Assembly: GCA_003693705.1 (NCBI GenBank)
Contig: RBZT01000731.1
Span: 1-31,238 of the forward strand
Source of the DNA: Polymyxa betae
Lineage: Eukaryota; Endomyxa; Phytomyxea; Plasmodiophorida; Plasmodiophoridae
DNA: 31,238 bases
Direction: 5' to 3'
Positions 9,302-20,254 of the stretch are shown in pieces. Under the pieces are notes generated by a model that was not told the origin of the DNA, did no database searches, and saw only the letters and a program-made list of their open reading frames with translations. Made by a program: the position numbers and the translations under genes. Every line of letters starts with the position of its first letter. Position 1 is the stretch's first letter.

Positions 9302-10056
9302 TTACGATTCCATCGTCAGCAGGACATTTGGCGGCCCTGAGTCCGCAATAGCCGTCGATATTGGTTCTGGGATTTCATAACCTGATTCTGAAACTATTTG
9401 TGTCATTTTCCAATTTCCTTTTGTGTTTCTGAAATTTATCCGCATCAATCCAGCGAGAAGATCAGCGAGCAGCACGAACAGCACTTTGACCAGGCGAGAT
9501 CGGTCCGATATGTGACCGAATATTGAAACAAAGTGAACTTCGACTAATTGATACCGGGAAACGGGATCATGAGGAACGTGGATTCGAATTAATCTCAGGC
9601 TGAACCAGTAACAGTCCTTCCTCTCTATAACGACACTCTTTATAACGACAGCTCTATAGAAGCCAGTTAATGTTATTTGTTCGAATTTCTTTAGTATCTT
9701 TCTATGGGTTCTCTACAACGACATCAACGACGTGGAAGCGCGGCCCATTCCTGTCAAATGAGATTTATATTGGGCTCTTTGTCTCCCATCTCGATCATTG
9801 GCAATGAAAACCTGTTTTTCTACCATGGCCTCGTCACCCTTAAACTGGTCAGCTGGGAGGGTGAGCCTTTTCAGCATAGCGTGGGTCGGATGTATGAGAT
9901 TTGGAACGGCCTGTACAAACCATAGCCGAGCTTGATGAATTCCATCAGCAAGTTGTTGATATTGGTTCTGTCAGCATCCCTGAAGATTGAGTTACCGGAT
10001 GCAGTACCTAACAAGATTTGTTTCCGCGAATCTTTGCAATCGGTGATTCTGGGCTC
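9302..10056 (-). pseudogene. Decayed coding stretch, unidentified (possibly transposon-derived)
   Basis: On the minus strand, coding-like pieces sit in different frames. From 10056 a frame reads RKQILLGTASGNSIFRDADR, then NINNLLMEFIKLGYGLYRPF, and stops near 9878. A second frame overlapping it continues LKRLTLPADQFKGDEAMVEK to about 9709. A third piece at 9484-9302 includes SESGYEIPEPISTAIADSG. At least one frameshift separates them and no start or splice sites rescue a single protein. I do not recognise the family. A pogo-like inverted-repeat end at 9611-9655 lies inside the interval. Confidence 0.35.
9611..9655. repeat. Possible pogo/Tigger-type transposon end
   Basis: CAGTCCTTCCTCTCTATAAC, then GACAC, with a second TATAACGACA just after. 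CAGT..CTCTCTATAACGAC is typical of pogo-like terminal repeats. The opposite end was not found, so this is a fragment at best. Confidence 0.35.
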
Positions 10057-10578
10057 TTACGGGAAAAGCAATAAAATACTGCAATAGGCGTATCACATAC
10101 GCATTCAATACAAATCGAGCAAAGCCGTTTGTTTTATGTTTGATTGTGTAGATTCAGCTGTTAGTATCTGTTGTCCAACAGAAAGAAATTTTAATGTGTC
10201 GAAGAGCAACATGGAAACTATGTATTGGTTTTCAGCCTCAATGGGACGTCGAATGCAAGTTCCTAGAGCCAGAGCAGGACGTTAATGAGCAATTTATACT
10301 TGGGATTCTGAAGAAGCATATATCATATGTCTAAAGTGGAAGTTTAACAAGATCCGCTCCTAGAAGCCAGCCCTAATCCCAAAAACACATCACATGATTC
10401 ATTGCAGATACATCAGTGGGCATCTTACGACAGCCGTGGCTTGATGATGATGGAAGATACAATTTCCGGAGGAGACAGAGATGTATGGATGCAGCCAGAT
10501 TGATTACTTCGGGGTTCACGAGCCACGGGAGGCCACGCCCAACCAAGTTAAACTGGGAGGCGCGGCCTCGCTTAGCAG
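10057..10578. other. No supported gene
   Basis: Mixed-composition sequence. GGAGGCCACGCC at 10528-10539 recurs at 16159-16170. Short open stretches here have no start or splice context. Confidence 0.3.
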
Positions 10579-10585
10579 TCTCTCC

Positions 10586-10618
<33 letters not shown>

Positions 10619-10620
10619 TC
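10579..10620. repeat. CT/AG microsatellite
   Basis: About 40 bp of CT repeats broken by one CC and one TA interruption, immediately before a tandem duplication. Confidence 0.95.
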
Positions 10621-10625
10621 ACATT

Positions 10626-10745
10626 CTCCTCTCGCATTCGATTCCCTCTGCTGCTTTTCATAGCCTCTCTTGGCTGATCCTATCTCCTCTCTCTCGCATT
10701 CCATTCCCTCTGCTGCTTTTCATAGTCTCTCTTGGCTGATCCTAT
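10626..10745 (+). repeat. Tandem duplication, about 60-bp unit
   Basis: Two copies of a segment ending TTTTCATAG(C/T)CTCTCTTGG plus CTGATCCTAT. The second copy carries four extra bases (CTCT). The ATG of the downstream coding-like stretch (10744) arises at the very end of copy two. Confidence 0.9.
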
Positions 10746-12117
10746 GGATGTTCCCGCCTACACTGTCTGGCACGTAGATGTCAATAATGATTACATCAGA
10801 AGCGTGGAGGATGATACCAGCAGCATTGGAACTGTTCCTGAAGACACACAGGATGATGATGACATCACTCCCCCTCTGGCTGTCCATCATCAGAACCAAT
10901 TGAACAATATTGCTAGATTGTCTCCATACTGGCGAATTTACGATTTAAAATTCGATTGTCATAAATTGATGTGACACCGAAAGCGTCGAAGTTGCCGTCC
11001 ACGGTTCTTTTGAAATCTGGATCAGATTTCTCTCTATTTTATCTCTGTTTTTATTTCTCTCCCATATGCCACAGATCATGTTCTCCCTTAGACCACCATT
11101 CTTCATCACCGTCTATTTTCATCCGATTCGAACGATCCTCCGTTAAGCTTGTCACCGCACGCCAGCAAGTCCATGTCCACCACAGTTTTGCTTCCCGTGC
11201 TTTATCGCAACATGGTTCCGTTGAATGATCCGGACGCCTTCGCATTTCAACATTCAAAATTGGCAGAATTCCTATAATGCTGTGAAGTCCAATCGATTTG
11301 TAAGGGCTTGGTGTGATGACAAGCAATCTGAAATATTTTAATTAGGTTCAACTGAAATTGCAGCGATTTTGCTCTTTGTCTCGCGAAACTCCAGAACTTA
11401 ATATTGAGCATTGCTTCCATGAGATTGTCACTCACGTTTCAGAGTGCTTAAATGTTGATGTTTCCAGATCACTCTAAATACGGAGTTAGAGATTATCTTG
11501 CTTACTAAAAATATTGCTTTCGAAGAATAACGGACAGCTGCTACTGCGACCACATGGGCAAAATCGTGATTAAGTCAGAATTCAAAACAGATCCTGACTT
11601 CGCTGTTGGTCACGTTTGGTTCACGGAAGTCGTGGGGCCCAATTATTTGAGGCCGTTTTCGCACAGAACATTTTGACTCACACGTTTCCCTTAACACAAA
11701 AGCAGTTCAAATTGTTCATAGAAACGGAAGACTGTCAATCAATATTGGCGTTTCCTCCAGGGTATGACATGGCTCCTGCTCAGCTTTCTCGGGATTCAAT
11801 TTTTCTAAAAAAAATATGCATCTGCCTTCTGGTTGCCACTCCATTGCCAGAGAAGTATGAAGAGGCGAAATCTCCTGACAAGGTTTATGCTCCTATCACA
11901 TCCAATCTTCCTCCTTCGGCCAAGAAGCCGAGTTAAACCTGCTCGAAAGCCTGTTGGCCGCCGCTCAGAAAGAATAAAAAAGCTGCCGATGCCTTCTACC
12001 GCTGCTCAGGAGCTGACGAGCCAGAACAGTTCCGTCAGGTCCGGATTCTGTCACTGCAAGAACTGGATGAAATTGAGACTCGCCTGGGCGAGCTTTCAAG
12101 TGATTCGGATTAGATTT
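10744..12117 (+). pseudogene. Decayed multi-frame coding region, unidentified
   Basis: From ATG 10744 an acidic 76-codon frame (MDVPAYTVWHVDVNNDYIRS; TQDDDDITPP) stops at 10972. The adjacent frame continues PKASKLPSTVLLKSG. Further pieces are MSTTVLLPVLYRNMVPLNDP near 11170-11270, VQLKLQRFCSLSRETPELN near 11345-11470, and QKQFKLFIETEDCQSILAFP near 11700-11760. A basic region ARKPVGRRSERIKK follows near 11950, and the end LQELDEIETRLGELSSDSD with TAG lies near 12117. The pieces run in one direction but switch frame at least three times, sometimes without splice sites. Inference: a gene or mobile-element protein in decay; an exon-rich gene with sequencing errors is less likely. Family not recognised. 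Confidence 0.4.
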
Positions 12118-12477
12118 TAGTTTGAAGCTGCAATTCTGACACCTGATAGATTGTTAGAGCACACCGTTACACTCTTCACAGTCCCATACTCCTCCTATTT
12201 ACCAAACTATTTTCACAAAAAATATATTTTGCTTTGGATTTTGTTGTCCCCGAAATGATCTAGTCGTATGTTCTGGATCAATTCTTGCATCGAAATGAGT
12301 AAAATAATAATAGCCTCCGTTAACGAAAGCCACTTCTAATGCATCATCACCTGATGAGTTCTTTCTCCAGCTTACAATCTCCGGACTTTCGTTTCAGTGA
12401 CAAAGCTTGACCAACCCCGAGCCTGAGATTCCAATCGCCCTTGAATTCATGAACAATACCGTTTTTGGAAAAAGCAA
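12118..12477. other. No supported gene
   Basis: AT-rich sequence between the decayed region and tRNA-Val. Nothing recognised. Confidence 0.3.
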
Positions 12478-12551
12478 TGTCCCGACCCAGACTCGAACTA
12501 GAGACCTCCTGTGTGTTAGACTGGTGTGATAACCAACTACACCATCCGGAC
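12478..12551 (-). tRNA. tRNA-Val(AAC), slightly divergent
   Basis: Minus strand. The acceptor GTCCGGA (12551-12545) faces TCGGGAC (12485-12479), discriminator A at 12478. D arm, loop CTAACAC (anticodon AAC) and T arm TCTAG-TTCGAGT-CTGGG align base for base with eukaryotic tRNA-Val. Two stem mismatches stand out: G-G at pair 5:68 and A-A in the middle of the anticodon stem (CCAGT/ACAGG). There are also two T-stem G-U pairs. It may be functional or a recent tRNA pseudogene. Confidence 0.8.
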
Positions 12552-13001
12552 TCTGATTCTATAGTAAGCAAGTGAGCGCTCTTCGTCAAATTCCGAGATA
12601 TCAATAGGGTGGACTTGGGATAACATTTCAGCAGGCAGTATAGGAATTACAGTTGTCATCATCATGAACTGTTTAGGAACTTGTGTAATTAGTCATGGAG
12701 AAAGTTGGTAATGAAAGTGACCGGGGAATCTCTATTCTGGATTGGAGTAATCTTTGCGGCTCATGTTAACATAATTTGTTAACATGAAGGCTGATTAATA
12801 GCATGCTGTAGTCCCTGTGATGAGATTGACCATTGTCACGGTACTTACTAACCTTTTGATCATGGTTTCTGTCCTAAACTAAACATACTCTGCTATTTGT
12901 TTGCAGAAGCGTCTCCTTCATTGTCTACATCTATCAAGCCATCCATTCTGAACATCTATCGACGCAATCCGAGACGGCAGAACTGAACCTGGCCCATTCA
13001 T
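12552..13001. other. No supported gene; one coding-like shred
   Basis: AT-rich. After TTTGCAG at 12906 a short plus frame (ASPSLSTSIKPSILNIYRRN) stops at about 12985, and another frame continues to 13060. No larger context. Confidence 0.25.
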
Positions 13002-13361
13002 TTAAAGAAAGGCGACGAGCAGTGAAAGTTCCATCAGCCAAGCCTCTGTCAACTCTATAAAGAATAACTGAAGTACTTCAACCCAAAGAGGATAGAGCTT
13101 AAGCTTCTTGTACACCTTCGTGGCGGCGAACCTTTCGAAAATGTTGTACTGGACCATCAGTGCTGACAGATCCGGAATTGTTATTGTTGATAGGTACAAT
13201 CAGGACGAGCAATTTTTGGCCTCTTTGACGTATCCGCTGAACAATTCGCAAAGATCGCCGCGTTTCTCTCCTGGTCGTAGGACGACATCGGTGCGCTTGA
13301 GTAGTTTCATATCCCAGGACCGACCTGAATTGCTCAAGTTCTGCTGTTTTGCATTGAATCT
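13002..13361 (-). pseudogene. Coding-like minus-strand frame with one internal stop
   Basis: An open frame from 13361 runs 53 codons (includes MKLLKRTDVVLRPGEKRGDL and CELFSGYVKEAK) to TGA 13202-13200. It then continues in the same frame (PDLSALMVQYNIFERFAATK) to 13002. The TGA would be CGA (Arg) by one transition. No start codon or splice sites are clear. A plus-strand frame of 161 codons (13108-13593) overlaps it and cannot be excluded. Family unknown. Confidence 0.3.
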
Positions 13362-13593
13362 CTATGATAATTTCGGTGGAATCTGTCAAAACATGGACGT
13401 GTTTTCGATGCAAACGATCCTCAACATTCAGTGTATGATCACTATATGGAAAATCAATCATGCTCGCATGTATAAGTTTCCGGGTTGTAGGCTCCAATCG
13501 GGGGTCGAGTATGACGAATTTCCTGCTCCATTGCTAACCCCCAAAACGCATAGATTCATGATATCCAATGCCAAAATCCGGGATTCACTATGA

Positions 13594-14859
13594 TACGTTA
13601 TCGACAATATTGAAAAAATACAGAAGGTGGATCCATTTGTCGACTTTAAGCGTAATCTTCGCGGCTTGAATAACAGTCTGCAACAAAACCCTAGCCCTTC
13701 ACTGAAACAATGAATAAACTTTGCCCAGCTTTAATAGCAGGTTGCATCTTTACCTCAAAACAACAATGTTCACCCTAACCCTGAAATACGATGATTTCGT
13801 CTCCTGGCGATTCTCCGACTGCAGCTGTTTGATACGTTTTTTTGAAGCAGCGGCTTTCGCCAATCTCGGTTGTGATCCAGTTATTCGGTACCTTTTGGGC
13901 TAGATCGGAAACAGCTCTGAAATTGATCGTGGCCTTCACGCATGCAGATTGCAAATTCGAAAGCATGATCTGGGATTTAGCTGCGAGCCAGAACTAGCAG
14001 AAACAATCACCCTGGCCTTCAGCACAGACCAGCCCAAAGTAACTTCACAACGTCCTTTGCTCATTCTGCCACATTATTACACTGTTTTATTTTGGCACTG
14101 TGTTCGTAAGTTTGAAAATTTTACTGCCGACTTTTGATACTGGATAAAAGACAAAGTGACATACAAATCCAATCCAGCTCAATGATGGAATTGTCTCTGC
14201 AGAAGATGCCCGATGGAAAAGCCGGGAAAACAATTATCTCAAATTTGAAGCAGAAAGGTCGAATTCAGGGACTGTAGCAGGTCATGCTGGCCTCTCAATT
14301 ACCGGAATCATGCGTTACCCGCCGCTCGAAAGCGGCAACTCAGTCGATCGAAGATTCTCCGTCAATACTCGATTACGATATTTTGACAGGCGGAAGCAGC
14401 ATCAAAAGCAGTATGAAAGTCTCAGACTTTCAGCAAAAGCAAGCAAACCCAGCATGATGAATCGTTCTTGATGAATCTCTCCCTGTTGCTACATACAAAT
14501 AGCCTTTGGGACTTTTGCAACTTTTCTGAAAAACGCAACCGAAAAAATATCGCCAAAATAGAGATCATTTTAACAATGTAATATTTTTTAGAGTCGGGGA
14601 GGGCTGGAAATCTTGGCGTTGAAGGAAAAGCGGCGTCTTTCACACACCGATCACGCCCAGCCTCGTTCCCGCCCTTACAGCAGACTGCAAATCTCCAACC
14701 AGCGCCTTCTCTTTGCCAGCAAACCCTAATCTCGGACACTGACAGAGTCATCGACCGAACGCCACAATCTTGTCAGGTCGGAATCGCGGTGCCGAGCCTC
14801 AAGTTCCAGGGTGTCGTACTGGCCGATACGCCCCGACTCTCCCCGAATCGCTCGCCAAA
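13594..14859. other. Intergenic, upstream of the BTB-like gene
   Basis: No gene supported. It contains AAACCCTA at 13686-13693 and 14721-14728, the latter about 130 bp before the BTB-like start. A small hairpin (GCCGCT-CGAA-AGCGGC) lies at 14321-14336. Confidence 0.4.
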
Positions 14860-15747
14860 ATGCTTCGTCACCTGAGCCGCATCGTCGACTTCCTGTTCGA
14901 CGACTCGGCGTCGCGCGACTTGGAGCTCGTCGTCAGCGGCGTCCCATTCCGCGGCCACCGCGCCGTACTGGTCCCCGTCAGCGGCTACCTGGAACGGTTC
15001 GTTCGATGGCCCAGCGACGCCGGCGGCGGCGACAGCAGCGTCCGGATCGAGCTGCCCGCGATCGCCGTGCCCGAGGCATTCGCAGACGGCGACGACTTTC
15101 GACGTCGTACCGGCCCGTTCTGGTTCGAGCTGTACCTGAAGATGGTGTACGGGCGGTACCGGCCCCGGTCGAAACAGCGCGTCGGCGATCTGCTCGCCAT
15201 CGTCCAGGTCGCCGATTTCATGATATCGCCGTCAATCGTGACGATTTGCGACGAGCATCTGAGCGCCTCCTGCGCCTTCGGACCCGCCGACGCCCTTCAC
15301 GTCGTCCGATTCTGTCAGCGGTACGCGCTGCCGAAGACGGCGACGCTCGCCAAGCAGCTGGTCGCCGATCATCTCGCCGACCTGCGCCATGACCCGTGCC
15401 TGTACCAGGTCGAGCTGGCCCTGTTCGCGGAGATCGTCCAGCTGTGTCATGATACGTCGTTGTGGCCCTTCTGGATTATTCTGTGCTATGGCGCGGGCGA
15501 CGTTCCTGTGAATGATTTCGTCTGCAAAGTCCTGCATATCGACGATCCGGAGACGGCGCGTGTGTGCCGCGAATTGGTGGCCGGCGTCAGTCGGCGTTGG
15601 CCGATTCTGACCATCGATCGTATTTATAAACATTTGCGAAGACGTGAGGTGAGGATCGGCGGCGATTGTGCGTTCTTGTATCAGGTTATCGCTGAGGCGT
15701 ATTATGCAATCCGAGCACATTCGTGTAAGCAGATCGGAACCGTTTAA
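14860..15747 (+). CDS. BTB/POZ-like protein, intronless
   Basis: The first ATG in the frame is at 14860 (MLRHLSRIVDFLFDDS), giving 295 residues. The frame is open further upstream but without an ATG. Residues about 8-50 fit a BTB start: a helix, then RDLELVVSGVPFRGHRAVL and SGYLERF, matching the family's 'D..l.v.g..f..Hr.vL...S.yl...f'. A mid-region WFELYLKMVYGRYRP matches the BTB 'f..~L~~iYtg' strand-helix. The following helices (NRD/TICDEHLSASC, DALHVVRFCQRYALPKTATL) resemble a BTB-BACK linker. Known: such proteins are cullin-3 adaptors or scaffolds. Here that is only inference. GC-rich with an overlapping antisense frame that I treat as a shadow. A telomere-like octamer lies about 130 bp upstream. 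Confidence 0.7.
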   Translation: MLRHLSRIVDFLFDDSASRDLELVVSGVPFRGHRAVLVPVSGYLERFVRWPSDAGGGDSSVRIELPAIAVPEAFADGDDFRRRTGPFWFELYLKMVYGRYRPRSKQRVGDLLAIVQVADFMISPSIVTICDEHLSASCAFGPADALHVVRFCQRYALPKTATLAKQLVADHLADLRHDPCLYQVELALFAEIVQLCHDTSLWPFWIILCYGAGDVPVNDFVCKVLHIDDPETARVCRELVAGVSRRWPILTIDRIYKHLRRREVRIGGDCAFLYQVIAEAYYAIRAHSCKQIGTV

Positions 15748-17488
15748 TTTGGATTTTCTGAGTTCTCTCGGCATAGGTCCATCCATTGATAATTATGCAT
15801 TTAGGTATTAATACCATTATTGATACAAAAATCTACCAAATATCATAAGTTCATTGTTAAGATCCATTTCTGTGAAATTTATCGCGAGATCTCTGTTAAA
15901 CACCCACGATTTTCAGTTTTCAATTGATAGTATTTGCTAAGTCTATCGGAGCATCCACATGCTGTATCGCGAGCAGAACAAGATCTTCACACAGTCTAAC
16001 AGCAGCAGGTCGGCTTTGCTACGATGCTGTCAAGCACAGCAAGAACTGTGGTCGCCCCCGGTCCTGCGAAACAATCACCACAAGACCCCGCCCTCTGCTG
16101 ACAAAGAGAGTAGAGAGTGGCTGAGCTTCATGAACGCCACATTGTCAACTTAGATAGGGGAGGCCACGCCTACAGAAGACAGGCCGCGCCAAACGCTGTC
16201 AAGCGATTGGTCTAGTGAGTAGTGACTGTACTAGGGTTTGTCTGTCAAGCGATTTTACTAGGGTTTGTCTCTCTCGTTTTCACCATCAGGTGATATCTTG
16301 CAGATCGTATTGGGACGCCAAAGGCGATCACGTGACTCGGGAAAGATGCTCAAGGTTGGGATCGGATCACTCCTGACACTCTAGGCCATGAAGCCCTATC
16401 AGCTTTGTTAGACCTGCGAAACGGCTGGAAGCTTGGAAGTTTTGATTGCTCAATCTATTCTCAATGTGGTCTTCTGTCATTTTAACCTTTTCGAATTATT
16501 GAACTTCAGCCCAGAAATTTCATCTTGATGTCTCTCAAGTTTCTATATCTTTAATTGTTAGCGGATGTGAATGTCAATGCTGCTTAAGCTTGCAGTCATC
16601 TTTATAGTCCTGTGTCGTTGCTAAAATCCAATGAGAACTTGAAATGAAATACAGGTGGCTGAGTCTCATATAAGAGCAATCATCTCAAGCAGCTGTGGGC
16701 CTGCTATGTGCCCTTCTCGGACATCGTTTTGTTTGTTGTGGAGAAATTTCCATAGACTCCCTCGGAAGAGATCATGTTCACAACTGATGGCAATTCCCGA
16801 CGCAAACGAAAAATAAAGAACAGAATTTTTTGTATTCTGTTGTAGCGGCCATTATTGATTTTCAAATAATAAGCCATTTCATGTATATTGGCTGTCAATT
16901 CGAAACAAAAGGACTTCTTGAGACCAACTGCTTTGACAGCGATCGCTGAACGTATTGCTTGGAAAGATTCTTAAGCAAAGAAGCATGAAATGCATATTGC
17001 GACTCAACCGTTAATATTCAAGTGGCCAAAAGCAAAATAACATCAAAACTTCGCTATAATGAGCCTCGAACACCTGTCAGATGCTTTGCGAAGTTGCCAG
17101 CTTGGATTGTTTCAAGCTGTAATGAATCGAAGAAAACGAGACTTCTTGAAAAAGTCTCGAACTTTTTTCGATTCGAGATACGCAGTTTTTCGACTTTTTC
17201 TCACTGGGCCAGCCAATAGTAAACGAGCAGGCAGGCAGGAAGAGGTTGCGCCGTCAAGGTTGCGCCGCGGTTTGATCTGTGCAGACGCAGCCTCGCCAAG
17301 CTATGTGTCTCGTGTCCCCTTCCGAACACTGGACGTCTCTATCTCTATCTATCTCCTCCCGAATTGCTTTGGTTGTCTCGCCGCTTTCTGGACGACGAGC
17401 GCTGCGATATTTAGCAAGCGTACCCAAGGTCGGTCCGCAGGGGTACCTGAACTGATCCATAGCTGATTTGAGTGCAGAACGGTGAGCA
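15748..17488. other. Intergenic; no supported gene
   Basis: A plus frame at 15959-16153 (MLYREQNKIFTQSNSS...) has no supporting context. Two direct copies of TACTAGGGTTTGTCT (near 16230 and 16257) and two of CTGTCAAGCGATT (near 16197 and 16242) lie together. TCACGTGA is at 16328-16335. The last 250 bp form the upstream region of the Rac gene and contain repeated GTTGCGCC. Confidence 0.35.
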
Positions 17489-18513
17489 ATGCAGAGCGTG
17501 AAATGTGTGGTGGTTGGAGACGGTGCCGTCGGTAAGACGTGCTTACTGATCTCATACACGACGAATGCCTTCCCGGGAGAGTACATCCCGACCGTCTTCG
17601 ATAACTATTCGGCCACGGTATGCTTTCGGACGCCCAAGGCTGCTTTAGGCATCTTGGCTTTACGGCTTCGTTTTCTTCTTAGTTCAAGCCTCTGTTCTAT
17701 TGCAGTTTGAAGTTCCTTTATCTTCATATATCATAATTTCCGGTTTTCCGATTTACAATCGTTTAAGATTCCATTTAGCACAAAGAGTTTACACTCTCTT
17801 CTGAATAGCACTATTTTTTTACGCCTTTTGCCCTTTACATCTTTATCTTAAGACGTGGCTTGCATTCTGAACGATTTATCGTTGTTTTGCTTCAATTCGC
17901 CACGCAAGAGAATTGTCCTTTGGCGATCACTTAGATTAACGGTGCATTAGGTGATGGTTGATGGCAGGCCAATCAACGTAGGGCTTTGGGATACCGCCGG
18001 TCAAGAAGATTACGATCGTCTTCGGCCTTTGTCCTACCCACAGACGGATGTATTCCTGCTATGCTTTTCTATCATTTCGCCTGCTTCATTTGCTAACATT
18101 TCATCTAAATGGTAACACTTCTTCACTCATGCTTTTCCACTTTCGAAAATTGTTTTTTTTTTCTGATGTTTGCCCTTTCTGAACAATATTTTCTTTAGCT
18201 TAGGCTATGCTGCAGAAAACTTATCTCTTACAGGTATCCTGAGATTTTGCATCACGCTCCACATGCTCCCAGAGTCCTGATTGGTACAAAATCGGATCTT
18301 CGTGGTGACGCTGCCGTTGCCAATTCCCTGGCACAGAAAGGGCTGTCGATGATCACGCGAGAGCAGGCCTTAGAAATGGCTCGTAATATCGGAGCCGTTG
18401 AATACCTGGAATGCAGTGCGTTGACGCAAGAAGGCTTGAAGACCGTCTTCGACAGGGCCATCCACGCTGCATTAAATAAGCCCAAGAAGAGCAAGAAATG
18501 TGACCTATTGTGA
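17489..18513 (+). CDS. RAC: Rac/Rho-family small GTPase, three exons
   Basis: Exons 17489-17617, 17951-18111 and 18234-18513 (donors GTATGC, GTAACA; acceptors TTAG, ACAG) join to 189 residues. Numbering matches Rac1 without gaps through the switches: P-loop GDGAVGKT 10-17, Thr35 in YIPTVFDNY, Asp57 and Gln61 in DTAGQED. Later come GTKSDL (guanine specificity, Ser where Rac has Leu) and ECSALTQ. It ends KKSKKCDLL, a polybasic stretch plus a CAAX box with final Leu, predicting geranylgeranylation and membrane targeting. Rac controls actin and NADPH-oxidase signalling in other eukaryotes. The segment between GTKSDL and EQALEMA ([18 protein letters not shown]) is the divergent part, around the Rho insert helix. 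Start chosen at the universally placed Met of MQ(S/T)(I/V)KCVVVGDG. Confidence 0.97.
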
Positions 18514-18939
18514 ATATCATCATATTTGCAACTCTCCCTTCCCACTCGAATTGATTTTATACACAAATAACTGTAACGACTATCTTCGCCATGGCTCTCT
18601 TTCACCTTACGATTTTAGCTTGCTTTGCTCTATTTGCCAATCAGGCGTGGTAAACCAAAAGACCATTCCAAAGCTTTGTATTACAAATTCAAATCCTTGT
18701 ATGCATTCATTATGTAGAACCAAAACTAATCGGAAATGCTAAAACTATTCTCAAAAGATCACTAAGCATAAGACCAGGATCAAACTTTTAGCATCTCGAT
18801 TGGTGAAAAAAAGCGAATACAGGTCCTGCGAGCTTTGAACTTCTTAGTTAGCCTTTATGCTAGAGAAAATGCATCAAGGATTTTCATTATCGCCAATCGA
18901 GACGAATCAGCTTCATCAAACTCTGAGCAGACACATTTG
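18514..18939. other. Rac 3' flank; no gene seen
   Basis: AT-rich; no AATAAA close to the Rac stop. It leads into the tandem array. Confidence 0.35.
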
Positions 18940-19760
18940 CGATATCTAAGAAAAGTCAGCTCGTGCTCGACCATGAAAGCCTGCCATTTGGGTCGCCATC
19001 CCACTTGTCTTGAATCGTCCAATAGAAAGAGCATTGCTTTAAATGCATTCATCGTTCAGCAGGGCTTGCAAGGATCCGAAAGGCTCTCATCTTGGTCGCT
19101 ATTCGAACTTTGCGATTTCGTCTATTACACGAGCGTTTTTCTAAAGGCATTTCGTCGCTAATCTACCCGCCTCTGAAAGTCGCCATTCCAATCCAACGAA
19201 CTCACTATAGCAAAATGAATATTAATAGACAATGCATTGAAAAAACCGTTGTTGTAAACACAAATCATCGTTAAGCTGAGCTTGCGCGGCTCAGAAAAGA
19301 CTTGTTTTGCCTGCCTAACCTCGACGACCATCAGCAGCAACATCTCGTAGGGTCCACCATGGCTTAGCAAGAAGCATTGTTCTATGCATTTTTCGTCGCT
19401 AAAAACAGCTTGCCAGGGTCTCTTTCCATCTGGGGCGCTCGACCCGGCTATAAAACCCATCAGCCAGGATAGACAATGGCTTACAAAGGAGCAATTCTAT
19501 CTTGTCGTTAAACAGGGTCTGTCCAGCTCTGAAAGCCTTCCATCAGGGCCATCAGCCCAGCGTCGACGACTCGATTATCATCTCCCAGGCTAACCAAAGG
19601 CATTAAAGGAGCCATGCCCTACAATCATTTCGTCGTTAAGCAGGCCCTGCCCGGCTAGGAAATCGTTCTATCGGGGTCGCCCCCCGACCTCGACGAATCG
19701 GCAACGACATCATCAAACTAAAAGATAAACAATGGCTGAAAATCACCGTAACTTCTGACT
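18940..19760. repeat. Degenerate tandem array, about 116-bp period
   Basis: A shared block reading roughly TCGTTAAGCAGGGCTTG, then CCRGCTCTGAAAG, begins at 19052, 19155, 19268, 19396, 19505 and 19633 (spacings 103, 113, 128, 109, 128). An earlier diverged unit starts near 18955. A second shared block, AGATAGACAATGGCTTACAAAG-like, precedes several units. Copies are heavily mutated, so the array is old. No coding frame is conserved. Confidence 0.65.
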
Positions 19761-20254
19761 CTATTGAGGAGAAAGATTGAATATTTCTGTTGCAATTTAA
19801 GAAATGTCCAAAGAAAGAGCCAATCATTATGATTCTAATGCGAGATTTCAATGTGATATTTTTGAAGTTTATTGCAAAAGGGGTTTCTATTTACCATTCT
19901 GAAATATGAATGAAGTGATGGAACGAGATCGGTGGTGATCTACTCCAACGAATTCAAAACGCCATAACACAAAGGCAATAAACAGTGAATTGCTTCGGTT
20001 TATGGCAGAATCACACCAGCGATAAAGACGACGTTATTAGCGTCTTATACCTGCTGATGCAGCACGTTCGCGAGCAGATCAGACATCGCCAGGTCAATGA
20101 TGGCGCCGCGTCCTTCGCCATCAGGCCCCGTCTTTGCCAGCATCGAGATCGCCTCCGAAGGGAAGGCGCCTCTGTGTATCAGCCAGCATCTTCTCCCGAT
20201 CCGATGATAGTCGCTGGGGTCATAATAAATCTAACAGACGTCGTAGTCGCGCCC

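Noticed and set aside
15232-15786. 184-codon minus-strand frame
   Set aside because: It overlaps the BTB-like gene antisense and has no domain signal; BTB motifs are on the plus strand.
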